Below are positions 44,751 through 52,650 of a stretch of 64,000 bases of DNA, in pieces (the stretch's first letter is position 1; every line of letters begins with the position of its first letter). The notes beneath the pieces were generated by a model, which ran no database searches, was not told where the DNA came from, and was given only the letters and a program-made list of their open reading frames with translations. The stretch spans positions 54,535-118,534 of the forward strand of contig BQIW01000001.1 of the NCBI GenBank assembly GCA_021604105.1. The letters run 5' to 3'. The translations under genes were made by a program, and so were the position numbers. Source of the DNA: Nitrospirales bacterium (lineage in GTDB: Bacteria > Nitrospirota > Nitrospiria > Nitrospirales > UBA8639).

Positions 44751-45703
44751 CACATCACCCAAGCCATGATCACCATAACCAGTATCCCATAGGCCATTCC
44801 CACAACTTGTAACGCCACAGGAATGAGCGCCATGGAACAGGGTGTGATCGGATCACCTAACCTGGCGCGTACTTCCAGCACTCCGTCATAGACATTACCT
44901 CCGCCGAGTTGCACCCCAAGAGCACCGGCCATGGCCGCTTCGGGCCATCCACTATTCGGGCTGGAGTGACGCCGCGCATCCCGTCGACAGATTTGCCAGG
45001 CTGAGATGCCGGAACCCAATCGAATCGCCGCCGCGACACTCATAGCCACCGCTGTAAGCCGAGCCGGAACCCAATTGACGAGATCATCGGCTCGTGCGGA
45101 TGCCCATCCAAACTCACGATAGCGATCGGTACGATAACCAACCATCGAGTCCAACGTACTGATTGCTTTATAAGCCATGGCACAGGCAGGCCCTCCCAAC
45201 GCGAGATAAATCAGCGGCGCCACGATGCCATCGGAGGTATTTTCAGAGACGGATTCCACTGTCGCCCGAACAATCCCTTCTTCTGAAAGGTCGGCGGTGT
45301 CCCGCCCGACTAACCGGCCTACCTCAACCCGAGCCGATACGAGTGACCCCATTCTCAATGCCCCATGGACCCGCATGGCATGAACCCACAAATCGCGACC
45401 GGCAAGAGTAGTAAAGCCCAGGACCACCCATATCACTGTGCCAAATTGCTCATGCACCAGTTCAGCCCATTCCAAGATGCCCTGGGTCACAAAAAAGCAT
45501 CCAAGGGGAAGCCCCACGGCCAATCCCAGACCGGCCGTTCTTTTTGTCCATGGGCTAGAGATTCGCTCTAACGTCAGACGTTCATATGCTTGAATGATGA
45601 ACCCCATCAGGCGAACGGGATGAGGCAACCAACGGGGATCGCCCACCACCAAATCGAAGGCGCACACCGCCAGGAATTTGAACCCGGTCAGATCATCCGC
45701 CAC
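44747..45703 (-). CDS. cbiB: Adenosylcobinamide-phosphate synthase CbiB
   Basis: CbiB attaches aminopropanol phosphate to adenosylcobyric acid at the membrane. About 318 residues, several membrane helices. VVGDPRWLPHPVRLMG, GRDTADLSEEGIVRATVESV, ENTSDGIVAPLIYLALGG, STLDSMVGYR and the WPEAAMAGALGVQLGG stretch are family motifs. The open frame goes up to 45781, but the first 26 codons overlap the cysteine-rich gene upstream. The GTG at 45703, two bases after that gene's stop, is preferred. Confidence 0.93.
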   Translation of the reverse strand: MADDLTGFKFLAVCAFDLVVGDPRWLPHPVRLMGFIIQAYERLTLERISSPWTKRTAGLGLAVGLPLGCFFVTQGILEWAELVHEQFGTVIWVVLGFTTLAGRDLWVHAMRVHGALRMGSLVSARVEVGRLVGRDTADLSEEGIVRATVESVSENTSDGIVAPLIYLALGGPACAMAYKAISTLDSMVGYRTDRYREFGWASARADDLVNWVPARLTAVAMSVAAAIRLGSGISAWQICRRDARRHSSPNSGWPEAAMAGALGVQLGGGNVYDGVLEVRARLGDPITPCSMALIPVALQVVGMAYGILVMVIMAWVMW

Positions 45704-45705
45704 CG

Positions 45706-45912
45706 TTAGCCCGGAATTATTGAACTGGAAGGGTCGGCAGTATTTCCGGTCAATTCTGCTAGACAGGTCCGACAAAGACAATCATTATAGTGTTTCGCAA
45801 TACTGTCATATTGGGTATCGCTTACCGGGACGTCTTTACACCAACATCGGGAAAGTCCGCACTCAAAAGCTCGACCGCAACGTTCGCACTGCTTAGGATA
45901 GGTTCGTGTCAT
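45706..45912 (-). CDS. Cysteine-rich CWC-family protein
   Basis: A 68-residue protein with eight cysteines: CERC at 9-12, C18, CWC at 23-25, and CLCRTC at 45-50. This is the Cys_rich_CWC pattern. It is likely a metal-binding or zinc-finger-like protein. Its role is unknown. It sits inside the cobalamin operon between cobS and cbiB, 37 bases after cobS. A link to cobalt handling is only an inference from location. Confidence 0.82.
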   Translation of the reverse strand: MTRTYPKQCERCGRAFECGLSRCWCKDVPVSDTQYDSIAKHYNDCLCRTCLAELTGNTADPSSSIIPG

Positions 45913-45949
45913 GATACATCGGCCTCCCGTACATGAATGGCCCTGTTAA

Positions 45950-46726
45950 TTATTCCCCAAACTTCGAATACACGAGGAGGACCGGACCCAAGATCAGAAA
46001 GAGCACTTCGATCCCCTCATTCATCGCTCCCAGTATATCTCCCGTGATACCGCCAAACTTTTTGGACATCCACCAGACTACAGATCGAACCACAAGGCAT
46101 ACACCTATCATCAGCACAGCGGCTATGACCGCATCGAACATTTCCCACAACCCCAACCCCACAACCGTTGTGGCCACCAGAACATTCCGCCACGTCACTG
46201 TCCGAATAAACTGCGCAGCCAACCCTTCCGATCGTGGATACACAACACCCCAGCACCCGATCACCATCGCCCATCGTCCAATAGCCGGCATACAGAACAA
46301 CATGCCCTCTCGCCATCCTCCCGGCAGAGCCAGAAATCCGGCATAGCGAAGCCCAAGAATCAACAGCAACCCCGTAGCCCCAAGAGCCCCGATACGGGAA
46401 TCCCGGAGGATCGTGAGTCGATGCTCGGGATCCTTTCCCCCGGAAAGGGCATCAACCGAATCCGCCCAACCATCAAGATGGAGCCCCCCGGTGACCAGCA
46501 CGTAGAGAGTCAGAATCATCATATTCAAAACCACGGGATGAAAAAGGCTTCCCAACAGTCGATCGACCAGGACAAGGCCTGCGCCAAGCAGAAATCCAAT
46601 AAGAGGGAACCAGGGAAGGGAAGCTCCGAACGTCACTGAAGGGACTTTCGCCCCCTGACCTCCTGGAAGAGGAATGATCGTCAGAAGGTGCCACGCCAAA
46701 GAAAACGAAGCCCATAGACTCCTCAT
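45950..46726 (-). CDS. cobS: Adenosylcobinamide-GDP ribazoletransferase CobS
   Basis: CobS joins adenosylcobinamide-GDP to alpha-ribazole, the last step of cobalamin assembly, in the membrane. The 258-residue protein has several membrane helices and the family signature GGLHLDGWADSVDAL with DPEHRLTILRDSRIGALG. The ATG overlaps the cobT stop as ATGA. Confidence 0.95.
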   Translation of the reverse strand: MRSLWASFSLAWHLLTIIPLPGGQGAKVPSVTFGASLPWFPLIGFLLGAGLVLVDRLLGSLFHPVVLNMMILTLYVLVTGGLHLDGWADSVDALSGGKDPEHRLTILRDSRIGALGATGLLLILGLRYAGFLALPGGWREGMLFCMPAIGRWAMVIGCWGVVYPRSEGLAAQFIRTVTWRNVLVATTVVGLGLWEMFDAVIAAVLMIGVCLVVRSVVWWMSKKFGGITGDILGAMNEGIEVLFLILGPVLLVYSKFGE

Positions 46727-47811
46727 GCCATTTCCGGGAACGATTCTACAGCCTCATCCACGCCCGCACTTTCGAATGTGGCCATTTGCGTCAGACAGGC
46801 CAAACTCGATTGAATCAATCCGATAGCCAGACAGGCACCTGTGCCTTCTCCGAGCCGAAGATCCAAATCCAACAGCGGACGAAACCCTAACGAGTCCATG
46901 GCCAAACGATGTCCGGGTTCCGCAGAGACATGGGAAGGAATCATATAGGCCTGGCAGTGCGGCTCCAAGGTGACGGCCAGCAAGGCGGCGGCCCCCGTAA
47001 TAAACCCATCCAGGACCACAGGCACACGACATGCCGCCCCACCCAGAAGAATTCCTACCAATCCGCCGATTTCAAATCCTCCGACCTTCGCCAGCACATC
47101 CAAAGGATCCTGCCCGTCAGGTGCATTTCGTTGTATGCTCCGTTCAATCACCTGAATCTTTTTCGCCAATTGCAACGCATCAACTCCTGTGCCTTTCCCG
47201 GTCACGTCGGCCACAGGATGACGCGTCATAACTGCTGTAATGGCACTGCTGATGGTGGTATTCCCAATGCCCATTTCTCCGATTCCGATTAACCGGATCC
47301 CGTCAGCATAGGCCTCCTGGACAAGACGGATACCTTCTTCCACACTTTGGACGGCTTGGTCACGACTCATGGCAGGACCTTCACACATATTGCGGGTTCC
47401 CAACCCGATTTTTCTCTCCCACAAACCGGGCAGTGCACCCATGTTTTCGTCAACCCCCATATCCACCACACGAACCCGGACCCCAATCTGGCGAGCCAGG
47501 ACATTGATTGCTGCTCCGCCTTGTAGAAAATTTTTGACCATTTGTGCTGTAACCGATGAGGGATAGGCACTCACCCCTTCTCCTGCAACACCATGGTCGC
47601 CAGCCAGGACAAACATCATGGCGTGTGGATTTTTTGCCGGGAGCGATTCGGTTATCGCGACGTACTGGGTTCCTAAGGACTCGAGCCGCCCAAGGCTGCC
47701 CTGAGGTTTCGTCAGCCGGTCCCATAGCGCTTCAGCGCGACGCACCCCTTCCTGAGAGACCGGTTGAATCGCTGCGATAGTTTCCTGAATGAACGGAGAA
47801 GAATGGCTCAT
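46723..47811 (-). CDS. cobT: Nicotinate-nucleotide-dimethylbenzimidazole phosphoribosyltransferase CobT
   Basis: CobT activates the lower ligand base to alpha-ribazole phosphate. It has 362 residues. TKPQGSLGRLESL, FVLAGDHGVAGEGVSAYP, FLQGGAAINVLARQIG, IGEMGIGNTTISSAI, GTGVDALQLAKK and LRLGEGTGACLA are diagnostic family motifs; the glutamate in the last one is the catalytic base region. It starts 3 bases after cobU. Confidence 0.97.
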   Translation of the reverse strand: MSHSSPFIQETIAAIQPVSQEGVRRAEALWDRLTKPQGSLGRLESLGTQYVAITESLPAKNPHAMMFVLAGDHGVAGEGVSAYPSSVTAQMVKNFLQGGAAINVLARQIGVRVRVVDMGVDENMGALPGLWERKIGLGTRNMCEGPAMSRDQAVQSVEEGIRLVQEAYADGIRLIGIGEMGIGNTTISSAITAVMTRHPVADVTGKGTGVDALQLAKKIQVIERSIQRNAPDGQDPLDVLAKVGGFEIGGLVGILLGGAACRVPVVLDGFITGAAALLAVTLEPHCQAYMIPSHVSAEPGHRLAMDSLGFRPLLDLDLRLGEGTGACLAIGLIQSSLACLTQMATFESAGVDEAVESFPEMA

Positions 47812-47814
47812 CGG

Positions 47815-48432
47815 TTACTTCACTCTGAGTGGCAGCCCACTCACCAGAAAATAGACTTCATCAGCTTCAGCTGCGACCAATTGATTCATCCTGCCCGCCA
47901 CATCCCGAAATGACCGGCTGATCACATCCCCGGGCACCAACCCGAGGCCCAACTCATTACTGACGACGACAATCTGACCGGGACAGGCACGAGCCGAACG
48001 AAGGAATGCCCTGACATGTGCTGGGACTTGTGAGGGTCGCACCTTATCTCGCAGGAGATTATTTAGCCAAAGCGTTAAACAATCCACGACAATACTGGGA
48101 TAGCCTGATCCCTGCTCGGCCAGCCATTCGGAAATCCTGACAGGCATTTCGATGGTCACCCAACCACGGCCCCGAGATCGCTGATGTTTCTGAATTCGAC
48201 CGGCCATTTCCTGATCAAACGGCTCTCCAGTTGCGACAAATGCTCGAGGAGATTTGGCCTTTCCCTGTTGTAAGGCGAAAGAACTTTTCCCCGATCGTGC
48301 CCCACCAAGGACAAAAATCAGTTTTGATGAGACATGGGTTTTTTTCTGGGCCCTCTGAGGATGGGAAACCGCTACCAGCGAAGAGAACGAACCTCTCCCC
48401 GATGGCTGATGTGATTGGCGGACGGAACGCAT
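47815..48432 (-). CDS. cobU: Adenosylcobinamide kinase/guanylyltransferase CobU
   Basis: CobU phosphorylates and guanylylates adenosylcobinamide. The 205-residue protein has the P-loop LGGARSGKSSFALQ near residue 42, the WVTIEMPVRISEWL and VVDCLTLWLNNLL segments, and the VVSNELGLGLVPGD motif. An unusual 35-residue N-terminal extension precedes the usual start. The ATG at 48432 has GAGGAGAAG upstream, and no start codon was found near the P-loop, so the extension is probably real. Confidence 0.93.
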   Translation of the reverse strand: MRSVRQSHQPSGRGSFSSLVAVSHPQRAQKKTHVSSKLIFVLGGARSGKSSFALQQGKAKSPRAFVATGEPFDQEMAGRIQKHQRSRGRGWVTIEMPVRISEWLAEQGSGYPSIVVDCLTLWLNNLLRDKVRPSQVPAHVRAFLRSARACPGQIVVVSNELGLGLVPGDVISRSFRDVAGRMNQLVAAEADEVYFLVSGLPLRVK

Positions 48433-48512
48433 GAAATTTCTTCTCCTCGCATCAAACTAAGAAATTCTCGGAGCATAGGCTCTGAACACCAATACCCGAT
48501 ATGAGGCCACTG

Positions 48513-49112
48513 CTATCCCTTCAGAGGGTTTGTCGGCTCCCGTTCCCACAGGAATTCGGCTTCTCCCTGTTTTTTTGTGACCCATCGCGCAAACACAAAC
48601 AACGCGTCACTCAGCCGATTGAGAAACATAACCAATTCCTTGTCAATTGATTCTTCCTTCGACAGGGTGACACAAAGCCGCTCAGCACGACGACAAATGG
48701 TACGGGCCACATGCAGTAATGCGGCGAGTTGGCCCCCGCCAGGCAAAATAAATTCTTTCAAGGGCGTCAGATCTTTTTGACACTCATCAATTAGATGTTC
48801 CAAGTGGCCGACATCTTCCGGTGTCACCGTTGGCATATTCGGAAAAGACTCACCCAGGGCCGTAGCGAGAATGCCACCCAAATCAAACAATTTATTTTGC
48901 ACCCACTTTAAGATGGGGCCCATACGCTCCGACACCTCAGCATTCGTTCCGGTCTGTCCATTCGACACACGAGCCAAGCCAAGCATAGAATTCAATTCAT
49001 CCACCGTGCCATAGGCTTCCACCCGAACCGAATCCTTCCAGACCTCCTGCCCTCCAGCCAATCGAGTTTTCCCCGCATCACCTGTACGGGTATACACTTT
49101 AGAGATCCGCAT
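48513..49112 (-). CDS. PduO-type cob(I)alamin adenosyltransferase
   Basis: This enzyme transfers adenosyl from ATP to cob(I)alamin. The 199-residue protein has the PduO/MMAB signatures: VYTRTGDAGKTRLAGG at the start, RVEAYGTVDELNSMLG, and the C-terminal ARTICRRAERLCVTLS and VMFLNRLSDALFVFARW. It lies in the same operon as the unrelated CobO-type enzyme; the two do the same chemistry on different folds. The gap to cbiZ is 86 bases and to cobU 80 bases. Confidence 0.93.
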   Translation of the reverse strand: MRISKVYTRTGDAGKTRLAGGQEVWKDSVRVEAYGTVDELNSMLGLARVSNGQTGTNAEVSERMGPILKWVQNKLFDLGGILATALGESFPNMPTVTPEDVGHLEHLIDECQKDLTPLKEFILPGGGQLAALLHVARTICRRAERLCVTLSKEESIDKELVMFLNRLSDALFVFARWVTKKQGEAEFLWEREPTNPLKG

Positions 49113-49198
49113 TGTATAAGTCTCCAGTGAAAAGTTGACTGATGTGTTTGACCTCCAGACGGGTAGAAGCTAAGAGAAATGTCGGCACCATCGTTTCG

Positions 49199-49954
49199 TT
49201 AATCATTCAACGACCTCAAAATTTCAGTCCTCCTGCACTCCGCGATCCCTTGTGACACGCAGGCATAAACAGTACGACCGATCATTTCCCCAAGAACCGT
49301 GTGAAGGCCACAATGATCTTCTTCAATTTCACCGCTCGCTCCTACCACGAGACAATCGGTACCCGTGAGATCCGCAAGTAAATTTGACTTGCGACTGGTG
49401 ACACCGCTATCCCGAAACGCTGCTGTTTTTGCTGAGGAGGCGACATGTATCGCCTCGATACGTCCGCCAATTCCCGGAAGGGCATTGGTGGCCACCACCA
49501 CATTCACTGTTCCGGACGAACGACATTGATTTCCCAGCTCAACATCAGCATCGTCAAGGACGGAGCGGGCATTCGATAACCCGACAGTGACGAGCCCATG
49601 CACCCAGGCCCCCGATGAATAAAGAAAACGGTCGGTAAACGCACTCACAGCCGCAGCAGTCATTAATCCGATGGTCTCTTCGGGAATAAGAGAGTGGGCT
49701 TTAAACAGAGGCCCAAAATCGTCTGCAAGGGTGGTCATAGAGGAAGATCCGTTAAGACCAACTTGTAAATTGGCAACCACGGAAGCGGAAACTTCCCCAC
49801 CATTCCAGGGCGCCCAACTCAGACAATTGAACATCCCCGGAAACCGGACAATCAGACAATGAGGTTGCAGATCAATCTGAAGGGGAGAGAGCACCGTCTT
49901 CACCAAATTCTTCTCCTCAGATTCCAAACATACGACAGCCGTCTTATTGGGCAT
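49199..49954 (-). CDS. cbiZ: Adenosylcobinamide amidohydrolase CbiZ
   Basis: CbiZ cleaves the nucleotide loop amide bond of corrinoids to give adenosylcobyric acid, so foreign corrinoids can be rebuilt. About 251 residues from the ATG at 49954. The core stretches VTVGLSNARSVLDDADVE and NVVVATNALPGIGGRIEA, KTAAFRDSGVTSRKSNLLADL split by short loops, and ATGT-like TGTDCLVVGASGE are typical. The open frame goes to 50080, inside bluB; ATGs at 49984 and 50011 are alternatives. It overlaps the bluB stop by about 11 bases. Confidence 0.88.
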   Translation of the reverse strand: MPNKTAVVCLESEEKNLVKTVLSPLQIDLQPHCLIVRFPGMFNCLSWAPWNGGEVSASVVANLQVGLNGSSSMTTLADDFGPLFKAHSLIPEETIGLMTAAAVSAFTDRFLYSSGAWVHGLVTVGLSNARSVLDDADVELGNQCRSSGTVNVVVATNALPGIGGRIEAIHVASSAKTAAFRDSGVTSRKSNLLADLTGTDCLVVGASGEIEEDHCGLHTVLGEMIGRTVYACVSQGIAECRRTEILRSLND

Positions 49955-50663
49955 TGAGGTGAGGACCGGAGAGACCGGATTCATCACCACTGCGCTTACC
50001 CCACCTCTCATAATGCACGAGTTCTTCAAGTGGCATGCGTTTGCGCCATCCGGCTTTTTCAAGATCCGGTTGCTGAGCAAAACCCTTCACATATCCGACA
50101 CACAAATAGGCCACGACCCAAACGGATTGAGGAATGCCTAAAACCTTCTTCAAGAGATCATAATCCAAAATGGACACCCAACCGACCCCAATACCTTCGG
50201 CTCGTGCCGCCAGCCAGAGGTTTTGAATGGCGCAGCACGTACTATACAAATCGGTTTCGGGAGCCGTGGCACGACCTAACACGGATGGGCCGCCCCGGTC
50301 ACGGGAACAGGTCACACAGATATTAACGGGTGCTTCCTGAATGCCTTCAAGTTTGAGCCCCCGGTACAAATCGGCTTTCGGTCCTTCATACCCACGCGCC
50401 GCCTGTTCATTCGCCTGAAGGAATAGATCTTTGACGGCTTGTTTGGTCTCGGGATGACGAATAATGAGAAAATCCCATGGCTGCATAAAACCCACGGAAC
50501 CCGCATGATGAGATGCCAGCAACAGCCGTTGAAGAATGTCCTCGGGAATCGAATCAGAACGGAAATCCCTGCGAACATCCCGTCGTTCGAAAATGGCACG
50601 ATAGACCGCTGCCCGCTCTTCAACGGAAAAGTCGCCGGGCGTGTGAGAAATCGGTTGTTTCAA
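49944..50663 (-). CDS. bluB: 5,6-dimethylbenzimidazole synthase BluB
   Basis: BluB is a flavin-destructase that makes the cobalamin lower ligand from FMNH2 and oxygen. It has 239 residues. The nitroreductase-like fold shows ERRDVRRDFRSDSIPEDIL, ASHHAGSVGFMQPWDFLII and the AEGIGVGWVSILDYD segment, all typical of BluB. Its ATG overlaps the cobO stop by 4 bases. The presence of bluB indicates aerobic dimethylbenzimidazole synthesis. Confidence 0.95.
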   Translation of the reverse strand: MKQPISHTPGDFSVEERAAVYRAIFERRDVRRDFRSDSIPEDILQRLLLASHHAGSVGFMQPWDFLIIRHPETKQAVKDLFLQANEQAARGYEGPKADLYRGLKLEGIQEAPVNICVTCSRDRGGPSVLGRATAPETDLYSTCCAIQNLWLAARAEGIGVGWVSILDYDLLKKVLGIPQSVWVVAYLCVGYVKGFAQQPDLEKAGWRKRMPLEELVHYERWGKRSGDESGLSGPHLNAQ

Positions 50664-51256
50664 AATTCGACTCCTTTTTGAGCCTTGATGCCTTTGCGAA
50701 AAGGATGCTTAATCATCTTCATTTCCGAAACCAGGTCAGCGGCCTCGATGAGTTCCGGTTTCGCACCTCGCCCGGTAATCACCACATGAAGCATGGGAGA
50801 ACGTTGGGCCAGGGCTGCGAGCACCTGTTGAAGTGAAACATATTCATGATGGATCGCAATATTTAACTCATCCAGAATGACCATGCCAAAGGATGGATCT
50901 TGAAGAAACTTTTCAACTTCGGACCATGCCGTTTGAGCCACCTGTGTGTCCCGTTCACGGTCTTGGGTTTCCCAGGTATACCCTTCACCCATTCGAAGAA
51001 ATACCACCTGCTTGCTGTAGCTTTTCAGGATTCGCTCTTCTGCGGTATCAATGGCCCCTTTGATAAATTGCACCACCGCCACGTTCATGCCATGTCCGAG
51101 GCATCGGATAGCCATGCCCAATGCCGCCGTGGTTTTTCCTTTGCCTGCCCCGGTGAAGACGATCAGGAGCCCCTTTTCTTCCTGTGCCTCAGCAATCCGT
51201 CGATCCACAGAGGCTTTCAAGCGATCCATACGAGCCTGATGTTTTTGATCGCTCAT
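50660..51256 (-). CDS. cobO: CobO/CobA-type corrinoid adenosyltransferase
   Basis: The enzyme adenosylates cobyrinic acid diamide and related corrinoids. The 198-residue P-loop protein has VFTGAGKGKTTAALGMAIR at 33-51, VAVVQFIKGAID, the WSEVEKFLQDPSFGMVILDE segment and VITGRGAKPELIEAADLVSEM. These are canonical. The ATG overlaps the cbiA stop as ATGA. Together with the PduO-type enzyme at 48513-49112 it makes a duplicate activity. Confidence 0.96.
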   Translation of the reverse strand: MSDQKHQARMDRLKASVDRRIAEAQEEKGLLIVFTGAGKGKTTAALGMAIRCLGHGMNVAVVQFIKGAIDTAEERILKSYSKQVVFLRMGEGYTWETQDRERDTQVAQTAWSEVEKFLQDPSFGMVILDELNIAIHHEYVSLQQVLAALAQRSPMLHVVITGRGAKPELIEAADLVSEMKMIKHPFRKGIKAQKGVEF

Positions 51257-52650
51257 AGCCTGGCCTCTTTCATCGCAGTTTCACTTCTTGCCGCTTCGAC
51301 CAAAGCCAGAGGGGCATGAGGATGACTGGAAAAATGTAAATGCGTATACAGAGCGATGACATTCCCTTTCACAATCCCATCCCTTCCCCGGTCCCGTCCC
51401 TGCCCATCGGTAAGATAACCGAGATATTCCAGATCTCCCTCGGGATGAAGGGTCGAATAGTGAAACTCATGCCCACGAATTCGCACTCCCTGTTCCCCAA
51501 GAAGTCCTCCGTGCGTCACGGTCATCTCTCGATACCCCAGGGTCAGGTTTTTCCGGCTCATCGCCGCTTCAGCCGGGATGACCCCCACCATGTCGTAGAG
51601 CGTTCCATCGAAATTTCTGAGGATTTTGGCCAGATACATCAGACCCCCACATTCCGCATAGATGACCCCGCCCCTTGCCGCAAATGCCTGAATAGACTGC
51701 CGCATGGTCACATTTCGTTGCAAGCAGTCAGCGTAGATCTCCGGATAGCCTCCTCCCAGATACACCAGATCCACCTCGGGAAGTGACGGATCATTGATGG
51801 GAGAAAACCGGACTAACTCCGCACCGGCCTTTTCAAGGAGCTGGAGATTTTCCAAATAGTAAAAACAAAATGCCGGATCAACAGCTACCCCGACTCTTAC
51901 GGATCGAGTCACCCGTCTGATATTCTCCGCCGGTATACCAGAATTCGTGATGAGCATTTCAGGACTGGACTGAGCGAACTGTTCGACGCGAACCAAATCG
52001 ACCGTTGCAGAAGCCAGTTGACCGAGTTTGGCATACCATTCAGTCCCCGAACCTTCCAAAGCCGTCCGTAACCCCAAATGCCGGTCAGGAATGCTCACAT
52101 CCGGATCAGAGCGGAGATACCCCACAACCGGAATGCGGGTTTCCTTTTCTACGGCCTCCTTTAATAACAGGTAATGACCTTCACTGGTAAGGCGGTTAAA
52201 AATCACACCGGCAACATGCAACGAACTGTCAAATTTTGCATAGCCATAGACCATGGCGGCTGCCGAGCGGGCCATGGCACTCCCATCCACGACCAGGAGG
52301 ATCGGCGCATTCAGTTGGTGAGCCAATTCGGCCGTACTCCCCGTTTCTTTGACCGGAGAACTTCCATCAAAGAGACCCATCATGCCTTCAATAATCGAGA
52401 GGTCGGCTCCGTGGGCCGCCTCTTGGAAAATCGCTTGATTCAATACACCCCCGAGCATCCACCCATCGAGGTTCCGGGATTCCCGGCCACTGGCCAACTG
52501 ATGATGCCCGGGATCCAGAAAATCCGGCCCGACTTTAAACGGTTGAACTGTGCGACCCTGAGCCCGAAACGCCGACAATAAGGCTAACGTCACCGTCGTT
52601 TTGCCGACTCCGCTATGTGTACCCGCAATGACGAGCCTCGGAAAGGTCAT
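51253..52650 (-). CDS. cbiA: Cobyrinic acid a,c-diamide synthase CbiA/CobB
   Basis: The enzyme amidates the a and c side chains of cobyrinate using glutamine and ATP. It has 465 residues: an N-terminal DTBS-like ATPase (IAGTHSGVGKTTVTLALL) and a C-terminal glutamine amidotransferase. The stretch VIYAECGGLMYLAK holds the catalytic cysteine and the end has the RGHEFHYSTL histidine region. Its ATG overlaps the btuB stop by 4 bases. Confidence 0.95.
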   Translation of the reverse strand: MTFPRLVIAGTHSGVGKTTVTLALLSAFRAQGRTVQPFKVGPDFLDPGHHQLASGRESRNLDGWMLGGVLNQAIFQEAAHGADLSIIEGMMGLFDGSSPVKETGSTAELAHQLNAPILLVVDGSAMARSAAAMVYGYAKFDSSLHVAGVIFNRLTSEGHYLLLKEAVEKETRIPVVGYLRSDPDVSIPDRHLGLRTALEGSGTEWYAKLGQLASATVDLVRVEQFAQSSPEMLITNSGIPAENIRRVTRSVRVGVAVDPAFCFYYLENLQLLEKAGAELVRFSPINDPSLPEVDLVYLGGGYPEIYADCLQRNVTMRQSIQAFAARGGVIYAECGGLMYLAKILRNFDGTLYDMVGVIPAEAAMSRKNLTLGYREMTVTHGGLLGEQGVRIRGHEFHYSTLHPEGDLEYLGYLTDGQGRDRGRDGIVKGNVIALYTHLHFSSHPHAPLALVEAARSETAMKEARL

